Source: Astrothelium macrocarpum (lineage: Eukaryota; Ascomycota; Dothideomycetes; Trypetheliales; Trypetheliaceae). From it: DNA of 11,164 bases. The number at the start of each line of letters is the position of its first letter. The first letter of the stretch is position 1. Below, in pieces: positions 7,112 to 11,164 of this stretch. The stretch spans positions 1-11,164 of the forward strand of contig JAGEMR010000288.1 in the NCBI GenBank assembly GCA_021030915.1, in the 5' to 3' direction. The translations under genes were made by a program, and so were the position numbers. The notes beneath the pieces were generated by a model, which did no database searches, was not told the DNA's origin, and saw nothing but the letters and a program-made list of their open reading frames with translations.

Positions 7112-10100
7112 TCATCCCCCCAACAAGGCCACCCATCCCATCGCCGCTACGACGCCTGCCCCCCACCCCAAGGCCATCCTCTCCGCTCCACTGCCTATCG
7201 CTCCACCTCCACTTGTCCCCGTGGCCCCAGCGCTCCCAGTTCCCGTACTCCGACCCACTGTCTCGCCCGTCTCTGTCCCCTTTACCATCACTCCGCCAGG
7301 CCCATCACTTATCGTAAATCCATCAATGATCGCAGGCGCTCCACCTGCACTGACCGTCGTCCCATCAATTACCGCGAAAGTCTTACCCCCAGTGTTCATT
7401 TCATATGCTGTAACCACCTTGCCATCGGGAAGTGTGACAACCGATTCTGTTGTCTTCGGCTCGGCAGCAGAAGGGATGGACGAGAAAGCGTGCATTGAGC
7501 CATCAACGAGAATACCAGATGATGTGTCGGAAAGCGTGTGGCCCGAGAGGGTTAGGGCGGAGCTACCGGGATAGAGCGTTTGTCCATCGATGACGATGTA
7601 AGGATGGCCGCTGGAGTCGATGCCCTCGGTTGCTGTGTATGTTCTGGCATTGAGCGTGAAGATTGCGCCCTCTGATGCAGATCCGGAGGTTGGTGTGGGA
7701 GAGAATGCGGCCGTGGAGCCGGAGATGGCCACGCCTGAAGATTCGGCGGTGATAGCAGTGCCCGAGATTGTGGCGACCTGACCTGGGGAGAGCATTGTGC
7801 CGTCGATAATTATCCCGCCAGAGGAACCTTGGGATGCAGTGATTGCATGGCCGCCTGCTGTAATCACTGCTTCTCGGTTTGAGGAATCTGCGGCGTCGCT
7901 AAATGCTGCGGCATTCACGTCCAATGTCGGAGACGAAGGAATGGGGAGAGTAGAGGTTCCGTCAACAACCACAGCGCCTGATGCAATGGATACAGAGTGA
8001 CCATCGATCCTGGTCATTTGGCCTGGGTCCAGAGGCTGAGATCCGATCAAAACACCTCCAGGAGAAGAGGGGTTCGCAGATATGGTGGTGGATCCCACAG
8101 CACCGATGACTTGAGGAGAGGTGATACCTGCTGAATTTGATCTGAAATCTTGACTTCCTGATATGTCACCGTTTGAGGGATCTACTGAAGAGCCTTCTTC
8201 GCTGCCTGAGTGTCCAGGGCTTCCCGTTGAACCTCCGGTAGAACCAACACCGGCAGTGCTCGAGCTCCCACCTTGGCTACCTCCTGCTTCTCCTTGCGAG
8301 ATGGTATCTGATCCTCCGCTTCCGGCGTTGTTGGGATCGCCTTGTTTGGTTCCTGAACCGCCACTACCGGAGGACTTGCCAGAGGCTGGTCTCGATCCTG
8401 AGATAGAGCCTGGAAGCAGGGCAGAGACGACAGAACCACCCGGGTTGGGTGATTGGCCGTTTCTACTTCCCCCCGAGCCAGCACTACCTTCAGATCCAGG
8501 ATCACCTCCAGAAGTGCTGCTTCCAGATGATGAGTCGCCGGTAGCTCCAGGGAGCAAGGCAGAAATAACAGCACCAGCCGGGTCAGAACCAGATCCACTG
8601 CCTCCGCTACCTCCATTGCCTCCATCACCTGCAATGCCTGCATTTCCGCCAGACCCTCCACTCTGCCCATTACCTGCATTTCCTCCGCTGCCAGTTTTGC
8701 CTCCGCTGCCCTGATTATCGCCAGAGCTGGGATCTCCACTGCCACCTCCGCCACCCGAATTACTGCCGGAGCCAGGACCCCCGCCACGTCCTCCGCTACC
8801 CGGGTCACCCCCAGTGTTAGTGTCTCCTCCACCACCTCCGCTGCCTCCATTGCCTCCATTACCTGCAGCTCCTGCATTTCCGCCAGATCCTCCACTCTGC
8901 CCTTCACCTGCATTTCCTCCGCTGCCCTGATTATGACCAGAGCTAGGGTCTCCACTACCACCTTCGCCACCCGAATTACTACCGGAGCCAGGATCCCCGC
9001 GACCTCCTCCGCTACCCGGATCACCCCCAGTGTTAGTGTCCCCTCCACCATCTCCGCTGCCTCCATTACCGCTCCCTCCACTCTTTCCCCCAGAGGAGCC
9101 TCCGTTGTTACCGGATCCAGGATCTCCAGCTCCTGCGCTGCTCCTCGGGTCCGTCCCCGTCTGGCTCGCTACCGGCGACGTCAGCGGATGCACCGGAATT
9201 GGCGTATTCGTCACCGTCATCCCCGGTCCTGAACTGGTCGGCGCCGCCGCCACGGCCTCCGGCGTCAATGCATGCGGCGGATCGTACACATAGTCCCCGA
9301 CCACATAAAAATCAAAGCCGCAACTCTTCCATGCCGGCTGCAGAGTCTGAATCTCGGTGGGGAACACCAGCATGGGCGAGTAGTCATCCCAGATTGTGGG
9401 GCATGCACTAGTCCAGACTGGATCACCGTTATCCAAGTCGGTCGCGCCATACTCGCATTGCGACATGCATTTGTAGACATCAGCACGGATTGGAGGTTCA
9501 AGGTCGGCAAAGGTGAGTGGGATTTGGTCGCCAGCGCCATTAAGCCAGCCGAGTTCGCCGCCAGAACAAGCACTACTCACGGCAGAGGAAGGGACGCCCA
9601 TGATGTGATTTCGAAGGGGTGACCCGGTTAAGGCGCCGCAGCGGTCGCGCGCTGCGAGGTATTCAAAGGAGATGTATGCTGTGCCGGACGTGAAGGCGCT
9701 TCCTGACCAAGTGACTGTATTGGGGCCCTTGCCGGTGGGCGTACCAGGAATAGTGGTGCGGTTGCAAATGTTACCTTCAGTAGTCACCGGGAAGTACAAA
9801 AGTCTGACATGTCCGCCTCCGCCGTCGAACGTGCAAGGTGGATGTTCGGACAAAGTGAAGATAGTGTCGAGCTGACTGGCATTGCAAGCTGTTGTCGGAC
9901 CTACATAAGATGGTGATGGACATGCTGGCTCTGGTCCAGCAAAGCTCTCTTGATAAACGCTCCATAATGAGCTGCAGGCAGAGGAAGCGATGGAGCAAGC
10001 AGGTGGTGTTACCCCTGGAGAGATGGTGGTTGTGGTAGCTGTAACTGAATAGGATGAGTTGCTAGTGTGGGTAATATAAGTCGGCGTTCCATGGGCTCGT

Positions 10101-10671
10101 GGATAATGATCGCATAGTGTGAACTCGGTAGCGTTCGCTGGCGTAATAATTTGGGTAGATAGTATTGGATCTAAATCATATGTAGGTTGGATGATTATGC
10201 TTCTATAGCGGCTGGAAAATGACTGCGAAGCAACATTGCATGCCGACGCAGGGTCTGATGAGTTCGAAGAGTTTGTTGCTGAGGCAGCTGGGACTGGGAT
10301 CACTGTAAGGAGCTCCGTCGATGTTGATGGAGAAGATGAATTTGTTGTAGAAGATGATAAGAGTTTTGGGCTTGAACTAGCTTCTTCCAGAGTGAATGTC
10401 TCTATCACTGGTGCAGCACCACCAGAACCAGCGCTCTTATCCGAGTAGGTTGTCTTAGTCTGTTGCTCCAGTCCATGAAGAATGTAGGTACCCAAACCGG
10501 TTGCGCTACGCTTGCTTGTCGAGGGATTGGACAGAGAGGGCGTGGGAGTCGAGAAAGTCCCTTCGACTGTTATCTCAGCGATGGCACCGATATGTCTGGG
10601 TTGTGTTTACCTGACGCTGCTGCTGCAAAGACTGCTCTGAACGCAAGTGTTAGTAGTACGATACGATACAT
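7112..10671 (-). CDS. secreted, GPI-anchored glycine-rich repeat protein of the cell surface
   Basis: Model: complement(join(7112..10566, 10611..10671)), 1,171 residues. Exon 1 encodes MYRIVLLTLAFRAVFAAAAS, a clear signal peptide. A Ser/Thr-rich, probably O-glycosylated stretch follows (~84-129). Next is a cysteine-containing ectodomain (~130-470) with several N-glycosylation sequons (NSS, NAT, NAS, NRT) and motifs such as HVRLLYFPV, AYISFEYLAARDRCG and PAWKSCGFDF. Similar ectodomains occur in uncharacterised fungal surface proteins. Residues ~487-826 are a Gly/Ser/Asn/Asp-rich linker with a 72-residue tandem duplication. Residues ~832-1129 hold four modules built on DG-x-x-L-x-PG followed by G-x-x-(I/V)-x6-G-(I/V)-x-(V/I)-x-G. 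The end is a small-residue stretch plus a hydrophobic tail (ALGWGAGVVAAMGWVALLGG), a GPI signal. Likely role: wall structure or adhesion, inferred from architecture only. The antisense proline-rich frames are shadows. Confidence 0.85.
8601..9050 (-). repeat. 216-bp tandem duplication in the Gly/Ser-rich linker
   Basis: Two copies lie at 8601-8834 and 8835-9050, and similarity runs on to about 9070. The period is 216 bp (72 codons): for example TCACCCCCAGTGTTAG starts at 8805 and 9021. The left copy has an 18-bp insertion near 8692, so the frame is kept. Shared peptide landmarks are DTNTGGDPGSGG, PGSGSNSGG, GDPSSG and GQSGGSGGNAG. Confidence 0.85.
10567..10610 (-). other. intron of the wall-protein gene (44 bp)
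   Basis: On the minus strand the donor is GTAAAC and the acceptor ATAACAG. Splicing fuses the signal-peptide exon to the long frame in phase (G|TC = Val, then Glu-Gly-Thr). Unspliced, the exon 2 frame meets TAA inside the donor. The branch site is weak (CGCTGAG). Confidence 0.78.
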
Positions 10672-11164
10672 TCTGGAAATACAACAAACGGGCAAGAGCC
10701 CGCAAGAAGATCGGGCAACAATAATAGTAGACAGTTAGACCAATCCTTGAGGTGAGGTGACGGAAAAAAGAAGATCTTCTCTCATTTGACCTACTGGATG
10801 GGACATCAATCGATATCCTGCAGTCTTTTTTGAACTGCAAAAAGGGCGACGGAGATGGGTTGCTTATCCCAGCTAATGCGAGCCAATTTGGTCTTGGCCC
10901 CAACGGGGTGAAAGATATCTCCAAACGCTCGCATGTTTAGACCTAAAGCTAGTAAGGCTTGCGATGGTATGTGCCTTGCATCTTGGCTATGCTTATTGAG
11001 ATGGTAGGGTGCATGGAGATGGAGGCTGGAGATGCGGAGGAAGGCTGAAGAGGGTCTAACGGCTGCGGCTGAAATGTAAGCGTGACACTAGGAGTCTTCC
11101 CTGCAGCTCGCACGGCCCGGCAGCTCGCACACCCTCATCTCATGCAGCCTCTCAACTTTCACAT
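10672..11164 (-). promoter_or_regulatory. upstream region of the wall-protein gene
   Basis: No credible gene is seen in this stretch. CCAAT occurs on the plus strand at 10740-10744 and 10883-10887 (ATTGG toward the gene), possible sites for the fungal CCAAT-binding complex. Arms CTTTTT (10825) and AAAAAG (10839) form a small inverted repeat. The far end is G/A-rich, with TGGAGATG twice near 11014-11032. The transcription start cannot be placed. Confidence 0.4.
11103..11130. repeat. 11-bp direct repeat GCAGCTCGCAC
   Basis: Exact copies lie at 11103-11113 and 11120-11130, 17 bp apart. It could be a paired binding site or a simple duplication. No family is recognised. Confidence 0.5.

Noticed and set aside
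6894..7166. 90-codon minus-strand frame overlapping the end of the wall-protein gene
   Set aside because: It overlaps the GPI tail coding in another frame and runs into the 3' UTR, with no promoter space or domain.
8163..8714. 183-codon proline-rich frame on the plus strand
   Set aside because: It is antisense to the Gly/Ser codons (GGN/TCN read as CCN/GAN), a composition shadow with no independent domain.
8182..9081. 299-codon open frame on the minus strand overlapping the Gly-rich region
   Set aside because: It is an alternate frame of a GC-rich tandem repeat whose 216-bp unit is a multiple of three, so shadow frames stay open. The Gly/Ser frame connects to a signal peptide and a GPI tail, and this one does not.

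Overview
The window looks like nuclear DNA of a filamentous ascomycete (Pezizomycotina). The evidence is four short spliceosomal introns of 44-54 bp, a C2H2 regulator type and a glycine-rich GPI-anchored wall protein of fungal style, and an abrupt block of extreme A+T sequence that looks like repeat-induced point mutation (RIP). I cannot name the species from sequence alone. No tRNA, rRNA, CRISPR array or bacterial-type operon is visible.

Layout. (1) 24-2412, plus strand: a four-exon gene for a fungal C2H2 zinc-finger protein of about 744 residues. (2) 2401-4903: a 2,503-bp, very A+T-rich, non-coding element. It has perfect 16-bp terminal inverted repeats beginning CAGGGATC and an 8-bp target duplication, CTGGACAC. 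These are the hallmarks of a hAT-superfamily DNA transposon, here mutated beyond coding capacity. It sits exactly at the 3' end of the zinc-finger gene, so the TE now supplies the last three codons and the stop. The empty site would have had a TAG directly after the same codon. (3) 4912-5554: intergenic DNA between two convergent genes. (4) 5555-6553, minus strand: an SDR-family NAD(P)-binding protein lacking the usual YxxxK pair, with a cluster of CGG triplets upstream. (5) 7112-10671, minus strand: a two-exon, ~1,171-residue secreted protein. It has a signal peptide on its own small exon, a cysteine-containing ectodomain, a long Gly/Ser repeat region with a 216-bp tandem duplication, four beta-type repeat modules and a GPI-type tail. 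(6) 10672-11164: its upstream region.

The three genes show no obvious shared pathway. The SDR and wall-protein genes lie on the same strand but are separated by 558 bp and need not be co-regulated. The most informative parts are the base-exact TE insertion at a stop codon and the unusual sequence context of the mutations inside the TE. I do not see a convincing new multi-gene system.
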